In this document: positions 1 to 6,258 of the stretch, in pieces
Layout: each line of letters begins with the position of its first letter
How positions within the stretch are numbered: the stretch's first letter is position 1
IMG/VR virus record: IMGVR_UViG_3300012685_000003
Span: 1-52,708 of that record
Reading direction: 5' to 3' (one strand)
DNA from: a virus
Length of the DNA stretch: 52,708 nucleotides
Made by a program: the position numbers and the translations under genes
Notes under the pieces: generated by a model
Seen by the model: the letters and a program-made list of their open reading frames with translations, nothing else
What the model was told of the DNA's origin: nothing
Database searches by the model: none

Positions 1-123
1 ACGATTAGTTTCGAGCCTTACGATTGGTCAGTAACTAGTTAACAACTAGCTAACGCGCGCGAATGTGGCGCTAGAGCCTCGCAAGGCTCCGTTAGCCATT
101 CGGTTGGGACAACGGAAAACGCT
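1..123. repeat. 123-bp terminal direct repeat, left copy
   Basis: Bases 1-123 are identical to 52586-52708. This is either the overlap left when a circular (or circularly permuted) genome is assembled as a linear contig, or a genuine short terminal redundancy. The gene at 52478-52627 reads through the right-hand copy, which favours circular closure. The repeat contains a perfect 6-bp hairpin GAGCCT-CGCA-AGGCTC at 74-89. Confidence 0.95.
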
Positions 124-148
124 AGAGCTGTAAGGGTTTTTAGAGGGT

Positions 149-163
149 GTGTCCAATTGACAC
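149..163. promoter_or_regulatory. Operator-like inverted repeat GTGTC-N5-GACAC
   Basis: GTGTC CAATT GACAC is a perfect 5-bp inverted repeat, one of six similar sites in the genome. It lies just upstream of the -35 of the promoter at 168-196, where a repressor or activator would be placed. I infer that a dimeric regulator binds; none is identifiable. Confidence 0.6.
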
Positions 164-167
164 AGGC

Positions 168-196
168 TTGCTATTCATTAGAGCAAGTGTTATATT
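168..196 (+). promoter_or_regulatory. Sigma70-type promoter ahead of the first left-arm gene
   Basis: TTGCTA at 168-173 is separated by exactly 17 nt from TATATT at 191-196. The layout (GACAC half-site, CTTG of the -35, 17-bp spacer, TATATT) matches the promoter at 1578-1606. The spacer also holds an inverted repeat, CTTGCT with AGCAAG. It would drive the gene starting at 256. Confidence 0.55.
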
Positions 197-255
197 TGGG
201 AAGATGGGGCGACATTCCGTCGCTAGCTCTTTCACAATCGTTTAGGGAGTGTGTT

Positions 256-660
256 ATGCGTTATCTTCGCTTCACGAAGCCAGTAGTTGGTAAGGTTGAG
301 GAACTTGGCGAGTTGTCCACGGAAGCCGAATATCCACAGTTTGATAGCGTAGCGGAGCTAATCGCTAGCGCGGGAGATGAGCCTAAATTCTTGGCTTATG
401 CTAACTCACGTATTCGTGCTAGCGTTAAGCAAGCAGTAACTAACGCTATCAATTCCGGCGACAAGGCACTCGGTAAGGATAAGATTCTCGCTGATGCTCG
501 CGCGGCGGGTCATGACTGGACTATCGCATCTGCACGTCAGCGCGGTCAAGGCGTTACCGCTAAGGCTCAGGTATTCGACGACATTATGGCGCGCGTTAGG
601 CGCGGCGAACAGGTTAGTCAAGAGGAACTCGCTACACTTGCTAGCCAGTTTGGAGCCTAG
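256..660 (+). CDS. Unknown 134-aa early protein
   Basis: I do not recognise this protein. The reading frame is open from 157, but the ATG at 256 has a good Shine-Dalgarno sequence (AGGGAG, about 7 nt upstream), giving 134 residues, and the promoter at 168-196 lies inside the upstream open part. The protein is soluble and helical looking: an acidic N-terminal third, then an Ala/Arg-rich segment from about residue 45 with alternating basic and hydrophobic positions that could bind nucleic acid. Its GC content is higher than in the helicase region. As the first gene after the leading promoter and operator it is a candidate early host-takeover or regulatory protein, by position only. Confidence 0.65.
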   Translation: MRYLRFTKPVVGKVEELGELSTEAEYPQFDSVAELIASAGDEPKFLAYANSRIRASVKQAVTNAINSGDKALGKDKILADARAAGHDWTIASARQRGQGVTAKAQVFDDIMARVRRGEQVSQEELATLASQFGA

Positions 661-713
661 TAGAACACTAGCTAAGGTAGCTAGTTGGTAGTGTAGTGTG
701 AAGCACATAGATA

Positions 714-741
714 GCCCCTAGTGCTAGTATAGGCTAGGGGC
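714..741 (+). terminator. Terminator-like hairpin after the first gene
   Basis: GCCCCTAG at 714-721 pairs with CTAGGGGC at 734-741 around a 12-nt loop, 53 nt beyond the stop codon at 660. The following sequence is only moderately T-rich (ATTTATGTT), so termination strength is uncertain. Confidence 0.55.
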
Positions 742-812
742 ATTTATGTTACTAACGAGTTAACGATTAGTCATTCCAATTATTCCCAATTCTTCCAACC
801 AACTCAATTAAT

Positions 813-828
813 CCAACCAATTGGTTGG
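813..828. repeat. 16-bp perfect palindrome, copy 1
   Basis: CCAACCAATTGGTTGG is self-complementary over 16 bp and recurs exactly at 1076-1091. Further CCAA/TTGG fragments surround both copies. It abuts the G8 tract at 830-837. It may be a protein binding site. Confidence 0.8.
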
Positions 829-851
829 AGGGGGGGGCCTCCCCCCGTCCC

Positions 852-867
852 GTGTCCGGTGGGACAC
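852..867. promoter_or_regulatory. Operator-like inverted repeat GTGTC-N6-GACAC
   Basis: GTGTCC GGTG GGACAC is a perfect 6-bp inverted repeat. A second site (GTGTC-N5-GACAC) follows at 873-887, so the two dyads are tandem and centred about 20 bp apart, close to two helical turns. Confidence 0.6.
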
Positions 868-872
868 AAGGT

Positions 873-887
873 GTGTCATAAGGACAC
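873..887. promoter_or_regulatory. Operator-like inverted repeat GTGTC-N5-GACAC
   Basis: GTGTC ATAAG GACAC is the second of a tandem pair with 852-867. It matches the sites at 149, 1510, 1546 and 11411. Confidence 0.6.
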
Positions 888-1047
888 GAAAATGCAAGAA
901 CTAGCAGCGTTCCATGAGTAAACGCATAACGTGTCCAGTGGGCTTAAGACATTAAAAAAAAATATATATAATAACTATACACCTAGCTTTGACGCTGTAA
1001 TAATCCTGTCATGGAACCTTCGGGAAAGACCCGAAAAGGGTCAAAAA

Positions 1048-1072
1048 GGGAAAGGGAGGGAGGAGGGGGGGG
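1048..1072 (+). other. Potential G-quadruplex run
   Basis: Three GGG triplets separated by AAA and A, followed by AGGA and an eight-G run, fit the G3+N1-7 pattern for an intramolecular quadruplex on the + strand. The genome is otherwise AT-rich, so this stands out. Confidence 0.6.
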
Positions 1073-1075
1073 TGT

Positions 1076-1091
1076 CCAACCAATTGGTTGG
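1076..1091. repeat. 16-bp perfect palindrome, copy 2
   Basis: This exact copy of the palindrome at 813-828 directly follows a G-rich run and a GTGTCC half-site at 1072-1077. Confidence 0.8.
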
Positions 1092-1146
1092 TGGAGTTGG
1101 TTGGCGTTGGAAAATCTATTTGTTTACTCATTAAGAGAGGGGTAAC

Positions 1147-1377
1147 ATGAAATACGGCGAGCCACTACCTAACTATAGCAGGATATATCCTGACAGAGCA
1201 AGATACTACCAATGGCAATCAAAGAAACACATTATTAAGGATGGCGTCGTTGAACTAACAGAGTCATGTAGCCCAAAACTAGGTTGTCCCTATTATTCAC
1301 ACAACCCTGGTCGATTTCATGGAGTCTATTGGGCATGGGACAGAAGTTTAGGTGCTTGGGTGCATTATGCACGCTAA
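1147..1377 (+). CDS. Unknown 76-aa protein
   Basis: The family is not recognised. The ATG follows a good ribosome-binding site (GAGAGGGG). The 76 residues are rich in Tyr and Trp, with two Cys in the middle (SCSPKLGC) and many charged residues, and there is no membrane segment. It overlaps the next small gene by 11 nt, suggesting translational coupling. It is the first gene after the repeat-rich leader. Confidence 0.65.
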   Translation: MKYGEPLPNYSRIYPDRARYYQWQSKKHIIKDGVVELTESCSPKLGCPYYSHNPGRFHGVYWAWDRSLGAWVHYAR

Positions 1378-1504
1378 TATACAAATATCTGGAAATGACT
1401 TAAGGCTAATGTATTATTATCTTACACATCCAGAAGAAATCGCTAATAGTTTAGTAGAACTTCCTAATCTACTCGACAGAATTGAAAGGAAGCTAAACGA
1501 GTAA
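1367..1504 (+). CDS. Small 45-aa protein
   Basis: This frame begins inside the end of the 76-aa gene (11-nt overlap) and encodes 45 residues with a helical, charged C-terminus (leucine-rich, ending RKLNE). It has no membrane segment or known motif. The overlapping start and sensible composition suggest a coupled real gene, although the ribosome-binding site is weak. Confidence 0.5.
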   Translation: MHANIQISGNDLRLMYYYLTHPEEIANSLVELPNLLDRIERKLNE

Positions 1505-1509
1505 TAACC

Positions 1510-1524
1510 GTGTCGAAAGGACAC
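1510..1524. promoter_or_regulatory. Operator-like inverted repeat GTGTC-N5-GACAC
   Basis: GTGTC GAAAG GACAC is a perfect dyad, 36 bp upstream of a second one at 1546-1561, both just ahead of the promoter at 1578. Confidence 0.6.
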
Positions 1525-1545
1525 ATATTATAACTCATTAGTAAT

Positions 1546-1561
1546 GTGTCCAAATGGACAC
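1546..1561. promoter_or_regulatory. Operator-like inverted repeat GTGTC-N6-GACAC
   Basis: GTGTC CAAATG GACAC lies 16 bp upstream of the -35 box at 1578. An extra GACAC half-site (1571-1575) almost touches the -35. This is consistent with a regulator acting on that promoter. Confidence 0.65.
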
Positions 1562-1577
1562 TGACAAAATGACACAC

Positions 1578-1606
1578 TTGACTTCCAATTGGGAAAGTGG
1601 TATATT
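1578..1606 (+). promoter_or_regulatory. Strong sigma70-type promoter
   Basis: TTGACT (1578-1583), a 17-nt spacer and TATATT (1601-1606) make a near-consensus promoter; transcription would start near 1613. Upstream are two GTGTC/GACAC dyads and a half-site. The transcript would carry a two-codon minigene, a 10-bp hairpin, a tRNA-like element, a second structured element and then the gene at 1904. Confidence 0.75.
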
Positions 1607-1643
1607 AGCAGGTTCACATTCTGTCCAACAATTGGAGGGAGCT

Positions 1644-1652
1644 ATGCGGTAA
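1644..1652 (+). other. Two-codon minigene (ATG CGG TAA) with strong ribosome-binding site
   Basis: GGAGGG at 1634-1639 stands at ideal spacing before ATG-CGG-TAA. The stop codon opens the 10-bp hairpin 1650-1679. Such start-sense-stop minigenes are known from phage lambda bar RNA, where they jam translation by releasing peptidyl-tRNA. Whether this one is translated is inferred. Confidence 0.45.
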
Positions 1653-1679
1653 ACTACTAACTTTTAATGTAGTAGTTTA
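1650..1679 (+). other. Perfect 10-bp RNA hairpin in the 1613 leader
   Basis: TAAACTACTA (1650-1659) pairs completely with TAGTAGTTTA (1670-1679) around a 10-nt loop. It overlaps the stop codon of the minigene and has no T-run behind it, so it looks like a leader structure, not a terminator. Confidence 0.65.
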
Positions 1680-1709
1680 ATTGTGTAGTCAATTGTGTAG
1701 CGAACAAGG

Positions 1710-1795
1710 TGCCTAGGCTATTCTAGATAGCTGAGCCAGTAGGCTAACCAATGCTTTTGCCTCACTGGTCATAGGTGCAAATCCTATCTAGGCAA
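1710..1795 (+). ncRNA. tRNA-like element 1, abnormal anticodon arm
   Basis: The acceptor stem TGCCTAG/CTAGGCA (1710-1716/1788-1794) is a perfect 7 bp, and a T-arm ATAGG-TGCAAAT-CCTAT (1771-1787) joins it correctly. The rest is not a normal tRNA. A 5-bp hairpin GCTAT/ATAGC stands where the D-arm should be, without GG in the loop. The anticodon-position stem GCCAGT/ACTGGT encloses 23 nt instead of 7. The T-loop has G where pseudouridine 55 is expected. It is probably not a decoding tRNA. Confidence 0.55.
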
Positions 1796-1797
1796 TT

Positions 1798-1875
1798 AGG
1801 TTAGCTAGAGTGATAGGGTAGGCTGCGCGTTATGAGAATGGCTATAACGTTAGATGCCAAACCGCTAGCTAACCT
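1798..1875 (+). ncRNA. Structured RNA element closed by an 11-bp stem
   Basis: AGGTTAGCTAG (1798-1808) pairs perfectly with CTAGCTAACCT (1865-1875). Inside, CGTTAT pairs with ATAACG around gagaatggct. A T-rich stretch follows (1876-1885), then the ribosome-binding site of the gene at 1904. It lies 2 nt after tRNA-like element 1. It could be a cis-acting leader, an attenuator or a processing signal. Confidence 0.5.
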
Positions 1876-1903
1876 TTCATTTTTCAATGGAGGTTAACGC
1901 AAA

Positions 1904-2113
1904 ATGACAATTTGGCGCAGAACATGCCAAGAATGTGGACACAAGCAATACGATAATGACCCTACAGGAATGAATGCAACTAGCTTCGGACGATTTCAAG
2001 ATAGAAAATGCAAAAAGTGTAAGAGTGAAGCACTAGACTATGGAACAGAGGAGATAACAGATAAACAGAAAGATGAAAACGCTAGATTAGAGTTAGAGGA
2101 GCTAGAACAATGA
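1904..2113 (+). CDS. Small zinc-ribbon protein, 69 aa
   Basis: Two Cys pairs, CQEC at residues 8-11 and CKKC at about 36-39, make a probable four-Cys zinc ribbon; the C-terminal third is a charged helix ending in Glu/Leu repeats. The start has a strong GGAGG site 10 nt upstream. The stop overlaps the next start (ATGA), so the two genes are probably co-translated. Zinc ribbons of this size often bind DNA, RNA or protein partners; the partner is unknown. Confidence 0.7.
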   Translation: MTIWRRTCQECGHKQYDNDPTGMNATSFGRFQDRKCKKCKSEALDYGTEEITDKQKDENARLELEELEQ

Positions 2114-2712
2114 ACGAAGTTACTTACAAGATGATTGATGATGTAACTCAACGTATAGCTTATAAATTGGGTAAGGAATACGGGCTAATTGACAGAGATT
2201 TCGTTATCAAGTTCTGGCCCGTTAGAAAATTCGACTACGTTATCAAGTCTGGCGGAGTTATTCGAGTGTATTTCACTCACACTCCAAAGTTTGTAGAATA
2301 TGAGACAATGTTAAGGCGCTGCTTACAACAAGTAGCCCTTATCAAGAAAAATAAGAAAACAGGAATCATCGTTTATGGTTCAGATAAGTTAATGAACGAT
2401 GAATTGCACAAGTTAGCACCAGAATGGGAACAGTTACCAGTTCTATTACCATTTGACCAGTTGAGATTTACAACAGAATATAAAGTTAGCATGACTCATC
2501 GTAAAACTGGTCTCACTGTTGTGAAAGAGGGACACATTGGGAAGAACGGTAAAACTATCCCAAGGTTAATGATAGACGCAAGATTAGAGCTAAGTGACCT
2601 AGTAAGTGCATTAGAGAAGGCTAGAGCTGAGGTAGAAAAAGATAAAGTGTTAGAATTAGATAGTGAGAGATTGAAATTAGCCAACTATGGTGACAGTGAG
2701 AGTGAACACTAA
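2110..2712 (+). CDS. Unknown 200-aa protein
   Basis: I do not recognise it. It has a mixed alpha/beta N-terminal part (residues 1-140) with many aromatic and basic residues, and an acidic, helical, probably coiled-coil C-terminus (about 160-200, many Glu/Leu/Lys). There are no cysteine clusters, Walker motifs or membrane segments. It starts inside the stop of the zinc-ribbon gene (ATGA), which suggests a functional pair. Confidence 0.7.
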   Translation: MNEVTYKMIDDVTQRIAYKLGKEYGLIDRDFVIKFWPVRKFDYVIKSGGVIRVYFTHTPKFVEYETMLRRCLQQVALIKKNKKTGIIVYGSDKLMNDELHKLAPEWEQLPVLLPFDQLRFTTEYKVSMTHRKTGLTVVKEGHIGKNGKTIPRLMIDARLELSDLVSALEKARAEVEKDKVLELDSERLKLANYGDSESEH

Positions 2713-2742
2713 ACGCGAGAAAGGAATTAGTGGTTAGTTAGT

Positions 2743-2952
2743 ATGTTGAACATTAACGATAGTGTTTATGCTTTTGCTAGTAGGGAAAGTAGCGACGTTT
2801 ACGACGGGCGTCCGTGTTCTGTTCCTGTAGATAGAGGATACGTAACTCGCTTGCACGATGATTACATAGAAATGTTTAGTTTAATTAACAAGCGTAAAGA
2901 ATGGTACAAGAGAGATAGAGTAGTAAGTGCTAAGAAGTTAAATACAGTTTAA
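2743..2952 (+). CDS. Unknown 69-aa protein
   Basis: This is a short basic protein with alternating hydrophobic and charged residues (predicted beta-rich, possibly SH3-like), from its pattern only. The nearest Shine-Dalgarno-like sequence (AAGGA) lies about 17 nt upstream, so the start is not certain. It is the last gene before the hairpin and two tRNA-like elements at 2961-3166. Confidence 0.55.
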   Translation: MLNINDSVYAFASRESSDVYDGRPCSVPVDRGYVTRLHDDYIEMFSLINKRKEWYKRDRVVSAKKLNTV

Positions 2953-2960
2953 GTCAGGTT

Positions 2961-2991
2961 CTCACTTAGTTCCTGTGAAGTAAAAAGTGAG
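2961..2991 (+). other. 7-bp hairpin before tRNA-like element 2
   Basis: CTCACTT (2961-2967) pairs with AAGTGAG (2985-2991) around 17 nt. It sits 4 nt ahead of the tRNA-like element at 2996, in the gap after the gene ending at 2952. It could be a processing or pausing signal. Confidence 0.4.
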
Positions 2992-2995
2992 TGAT

Positions 2996-3088
2996 TAGCT
3001 AGCCTCGTACGAGGCAATTGGACCTAACCGGCTACCCACTCTACGTGGCCCGTTGTTAGGGTGTAAGGTTCGAGTCCTTACTAGCTAA
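2996..3088 (+). ncRNA. tRNA-like element 2, abnormal anticodon arm
   Basis: The acceptor stem is a perfect 7 bp (TAGCTAG 2996-3002 with CTAGCTA 3081-3087). A standard T-arm, TAAGG-TTCGAGT-CCTTA (3064-3080), is correctly placed. Where the D-arm should start there is a palindromic hairpin CCTC-GTAC-GAGG (3003-3014), then CAATTGGA. The next stem CCTAAC/GTTAGG (3023-3028/3055-3060) closes a 26-nt loop with an inner CCAC/GTGG hairpin. No proper 7-nt anticodon loop can be drawn. Confidence 0.6.
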
Positions 3089-3090
3089 CT

Positions 3091-3166
3091 ATAGCGTCGC
3101 TGGCACGGTTGCCTACTTGTCTTATTAGACTAAGTAGCTTAATGGGTTCGAGTCCCTGACGCTATA
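3091..3166 (+). ncRNA. tRNA-like element 3, abnormal anticodon arm
   Basis: It begins 2 nt after element 2. The acceptor is ATAGCGT/ACGCTAT (7 bp), the T-loop TTCGAGT has only a 3-bp GGG/CCC stem, and GGC-ACGGTT-GCC resembles a short D-arm. The anticodon-position hairpin CTACTT/AAGTAG closes a 13-nt loop which itself folds as GTC-TTATTA-GAC, giving a long rod without a 7-nt loop. Total length is 76 nt, as for a normal tRNA. Confidence 0.6.
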
Positions 3167-3209
3167 ATCGTTTTATTGTAAAGTAACCTTAACATTATCG
3201 TAAGGGGAT

Positions 3210-5351
3210 ATGTCACAAGATGAGATAGAGAAGATACGAGCGAGAGAGGAGTTTATAACTCGCGAGCTAGCACAGTTAAAGTTAAATAGAGAAGCGTTAG
3301 AGTTAAAGTTAAAGAGTGAATTAAATGTAGTGATAACCGCAAACTCAGTTTCAGAGGGTGCGGTTATTTTGGCTATTAGTGATGTTAGAGATGACATTCT
3401 GGATATTCTAAGGAAAACGCCCGGCAGATTTTTCCGTTACCAGAACAATTTACCCGTTAATGAGATTCCTTTAGAGAGCTGGAAGAACTTTCATAGTGAG
3501 CTAATAAAGCTCCCAAAAATCGACTTCGCATTTAAAGATGGAACTAAAGAGAAGATAGATAGCGTGCTAAACGCTCCACGTTGGACCATTGCTATATCAG
3601 AAAACAAAAAATGGTTAGATGTAAAGCTAGGATATAAAGTTAGTCCTAATCCGTTAAGCTATAACACAGTAGGAACAACTTTTCACAATGCTAGCCAAAC
3701 CTACCGTGTTCAACTCACGGAAGGTGTTAAGTTATGGCGGGCATTAGAGAAAGAAGAACAAGTAATTTGGAGTGACGAAGCTAAGGATATGATACTATCT
3801 GATATTGAACGTAGAGAGAGGTTAGATAGTATCGCACTCAAGACAGATTCACCTAGTTATGGTAGTTTGATTAACTTTAAAGATGAAAAGGTTAAGTTAA
3901 GAGGATTCCAAGAAGTTGGCGTAGAATTCGCTGAAGCAGCTAACGACAGCTTGATACTAGCTGACCAAATGGGACTAGGTAAAACTATTCAGAAGATAGC
4001 TAGTTTCATGTTACTAGATGCAAAGTTAAATGGTAACGCTCGAATGGCCGTAATTTGTCCAGCTAGCGTCAAGATTAACTGGATGAGAGAAATAGAAAGG
4101 TTAACTGGAATAGTGCCCGGCGTATTCTCAGGGAGTGAGCCAGGAGTACGTGATTTAGAGAGATTAGTAGTTAGTAAGTCAGACAAGATTTGCATATTTA
4201 ACTATGACATACTAGCAAGAGTTAAGGATACATTCAAGAGTGTTAAGGATGAACACGGTAATGAGTTTAGACAAGATGTTGTCAAGCGTTATCTATGGGT
4301 GGATTTGATTAACGCAAGTAACTTCGATACAATTGCAGTTGACGAAGCACACTATATAAAGAATACCGATAGTCAGCGTTCGGTAGCAGTAAGAATGTTA
4401 AAGTGTCCTAGGATAACATTTATGACGGGCACTCCCGTATTGAACAGACCCGGTGAACTCTGGCCAATGCTTACGATGTTAGCGCCAGATTTGTTTCCAA
4501 GTGAGGAGAGATTCCTAAGTAGATATACCTTTAACAACAAAGAAGCTAGAAACGTGGAAGAACTAAGGGGATTAGTTAAGCCTTATCTATTGCGCCGTAG
4601 GAAGAAAGATGTAATGAAAGATTTACCGGCTATTGAGCGTATTACAGACTACCATGAAATGAGTCCCAAAGCTTGGAAGTTATACGAGAAGATATTACAA
4701 GGTGTCTATATAGCGTTAGACGCATGGAATCCGGGTCAAGCTGGCGCCGAACAACGTGTGCCTAACATCTTAGCTCAAATAATGAGATTGAAGCAAGTTT
4801 GCGCAATTGATAAACTTGATAGAGTAGCTGAACTCGCTACAGAGTTATACGACACACATGAGAACGGAGGAGCTAGTAAGGTAATAGTGTTCTCTCAATT
4901 CAAGCCAATTGCACATGGTATTCACAAGAGACTAGGTAATGAGAGTGTTGTATTAACTGGTGATGTTAGCGGTGAAGGTGAGAGGCAGAAAATTGTAGAT
5001 GAATTTCAAAATAACCCAAATGTTCATTTCCTTTGTGGAACATGGCAAGTAATGGGGGAGGGCCGTAATTTAACAGCAGCGGGCTACGTGATATTTAGTG
5101 ACCTATTCTGGACCCCAGCTAACCACCAACAGTGTGAGGAGAGATGCTACGGTAGAGTTGGAGATATGCATGGTGCTACATCATATTATGTAGTGGTAAA
5201 GGATACGATTGAAGATTGGATTCAAGACATACTAGCGCGTAAGTTGAGAGTAATTGAACAAGTTGTAGAGGGATATGATAGTGATAGAACAGTTAGTATC
5301 GCAAGCGAATTGTTAAGTAAGATGAAAAATGAAATGAGAAAGGGAAGATAA
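3210..5351 (+). CDS. SNF2-family DNA helicase/translocase
   Basis: This 713-residue superfamily 2 ATPase of the SWI2/SNF2 type would translocate on DNA for replication, repair or recombination. Motif I is DQMGLGKT (about 252-259), motif II is DEAH (about 377-380), motif III is TGTP, and the C-terminal lobe ends with the SNF2-like motif VI region QQCEERCYGRVG (about 641-652). The first 35 residues form a charged coiled coil. The layout recalls SMARCAL1-like annealing helicases, but I see no accessory HARP domain. The start follows AAGGGG with good spacing. It heads the replication operon; its stop overlaps the next ATG by one base. Confidence 0.93.
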   Translation: MSQDEIEKIRAREEFITRELAQLKLNREALELKLKSELNVVITANSVSEGAVILAISDVRDDILDILRKTPGRFFRYQNNLPVNEIPLESWKNFHSELIKLPKIDFAFKDGTKEKIDSVLNAPRWTIAISENKKWLDVKLGYKVSPNPLSYNTVGTTFHNASQTYRVQLTEGVKLWRALEKEEQVIWSDEAKDMILSDIERRERLDSIALKTDSPSYGSLINFKDEKVKLRGFQEVGVEFAEAANDSLILADQMGLGKTIQKIASFMLLDAKLNGNARMAVICPASVKINWMREIERLTGIVPGVFSGSEPGVRDLERLVVSKSDKICIFNYDILARVKDTFKSVKDEHGNEFRQDVVKRYLWVDLINASNFDTIAVDEAHYIKNTDSQRSVAVRMLKCPRITFMTGTPVLNRPGELWPMLTMLAPDLFPSEERFLSRYTFNNKEARNVEELRGLVKPYLLRRRKKDVMKDLPAIERITDYHEMSPKAWKLYEKILQGVYIALDAWNPGQAGAEQRVPNILAQIMRLKQVCAIDKLDRVAELATELYDTHENGGASKVIVFSQFKPIAHGIHKRLGNESVVLTGDVSGEGERQKIVDEFQNNPNVHFLCGTWQVMGEGRNLTAAGYVIFSDLFWTPANHQQCEERCYGRVGDMHGATSYYVVVKDTIEDWIQDILARKLRVIEQVVEGYDSDRTVSIASELLSKMKNEMRKGR

Positions 5352-5512
5352 TGCCAGAACAAAAAGATTTATCAACACCTAGTGACTGGTCCGACGAAGA
5401 ATTAGTTAGAAAGATGCGAAGAATTAGAGATGATTTCTTTATGAGAGGTGAGGATGAAGATAAGGTAATGGTAGAAGCAATGGATAGAATTATTGCTAGG
5501 AGTAAACAGTGA
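5351..5512 (+). CDS. Small 53-aa helical protein
   Basis: It starts on the last base of the helicase stop (TAATG) and stops inside the next start (GTGA), so it is translationally coupled on both sides. The 53 residues are highly charged (Asp/Glu/Arg) and helical, with no known motif. Its place directly after the helicase suggests a helicase-associated role, by position only. Confidence 0.6.
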   Translation: MPEQKDLSTPSDWSDEELVRKMRRIRDDFFMRGEDEDKVMVEAMDRIIARSKQ

Positions 5513-5796
5513 CAAGTAACAACACTCAAGCTGTATTAGGATTAGCTAAGTTAGAGTCCAAACTTGGTGAATACGCCACAGTTAAGATAGCACGCAAAAC
5601 TGGATTAATATTCCTAGCATGGCAACATGGCTTCTGGTCACAATGGCACATTGCATTAAGAAACGATCTATCTAAGTTAAAGTGTAAAGATGTGCCCGGT
5701 AAGAAAGACCTCGTACAAACCAGTGATAGAGTTAAATTCGCAGATATTTGTAACAATTGTTTAATGAACTTGGGAAGGGAATTGGTTAGCAAGTGA
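5509..5796 (+). CDS. Unknown 95-aa protein
   Basis: A GTG start overlaps the upstream stop (GTGA). The protein is basic and contains a Cys-x2-Cys pair near the C-terminus (CNNC, about 83-86) and another Cys at about 64, so a small metal site is possible. The central segment is rich in Trp/His. No family is recognised. Confidence 0.65.
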   Translation: MTSNNTQAVLGLAKLESKLGEYATVKIARKTGLIFLAWQHGFWSQWHIALRNDLSKLKCKDVPGKKDLVQTSDRVKFADICNNCLMNLGRELVSK

Positions 5797-5798
5797 AA

Positions 5799-5972
5799 AT
5801 GACTAACAAAAAAGAATACCTAGGTGATGGTGTCTATGCTGAAAATGATGATTATCACATTATCCTTAGCACAGATCGTGAAGGGCGAACAGAGAGAATT
5901 TATTTAGATGATTATGTTTATGAGGCGCTTATTGCATTTGTTAATAGAGAGAAAGGAAATATAAAAAGATGA
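5799..5972 (+). CDS. Small phage protein of the DGVYAE type, 57 aa
   Basis: The N-terminal pattern YLGDGVYAEND-YHIILST resembles a widespread small phage protein that begins GDGVYAEFDG and ends in a short helix (here LDDYVYEALIAFV). That family has no known function. It could also start at the GTG at 5793. It overlaps its downstream neighbour by ATGA. Confidence 0.7.
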   Translation: MTNKKEYLGDGVYAENDDYHIILSTDREGRTERIYLDDYVYEALIAFVNREKGNIKR

Positions 5973-6148
5973 ACAACGACCACACACCGAAAGCTAAAGA
6001 ACCTTGGGAGTTAGGTACTAAGATAAGTGGAGTAGATTTTGCATTCCAACCAACTCCACCCAATATCTTAACTAGAGATAAACGACGTGAAAAGAGAAAG
6101 TTAACTAAGCTAGAAACAATGAGGAAAAGAGGATTGTTACAAGAATGA
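5969..6148 (+). CDS. Small basic protein, 59 aa
   Basis: Both ends overlap their neighbours by ATGA. The first half is polar with PTPP; the second half is a strongly basic helix (Lys/Arg-rich, about 36-56), suggesting nucleic-acid binding. Function is unknown. Confidence 0.6.
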   Translation: MNNDHTPKAKEPWELGTKISGVDFAFQPTPPNILTRDKRREKRKLTKLETMRKRGLLQE

Positions 6149-6258
6149 AAAATATTTATTACGCTATTAAAGGATTTTGGATTCAGTTCAGAAATAGTTT
6201 TAAATACTTATTCAAAGAGTGGATAGAAGTAGGAAAACGTGGTTACGATGATAGATAA
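6145..6258 (+). CDS. Small 37-aa peptide
   Basis: It starts at an ATGA overlap. It is rich in aromatic and basic residues (Phe, Tyr, Trp, Lys) in an amphipathic pattern that could associate with membranes. It overlaps the next frame. It may be functional or only a coupling device. Confidence 0.45.
   Translation: MKNIYYAIKGFWIQFRNSFKYLFKEWIEVGKRGYDDR

Larger units (their letters stand above)
661..1146. other. Non-coding leader with palindromes and G-rich tracts
   Basis: No convincing gene is present in this 486-nt stretch. It contains a terminator-like hairpin (714-741), two copies of the 16-bp palindrome CCAACCAATTGGTTGG (813-828 and 1076-1091), an 8-G/6-C tract (830-846), two GTGTC-N-GACAC repeats (852-887), a further half-site at 931 and a G-quadruplex-type run (1048-1072). 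A 9-codon open frame with a usable ribosome-binding site (892-921) could be a leader peptide. The density of symmetric elements suggests a control region. Confidence 0.7.

Noticed and set aside
931-1134. Open frame of 67 codons on the + strand through the G-rich leader
   Set aside because: It runs through poly-A and poly-G tracts and a quadruplex motif, has no ribosome-binding site and gives a low-complexity product.
3036-3048. CTCTACG in the loop of tRNA-like element 2, which could be read as an amber-suppressor (CUA) anticodon loop
   Set aside because: Only 3 bp would support a 7-nt loop there, whereas CCTAAC/GTTAGG gives a perfect 6-bp stem around it. Several genes end in TAG normally (for example at 660, 12820, 15521 and 21232), so stop recoding is not indicated.
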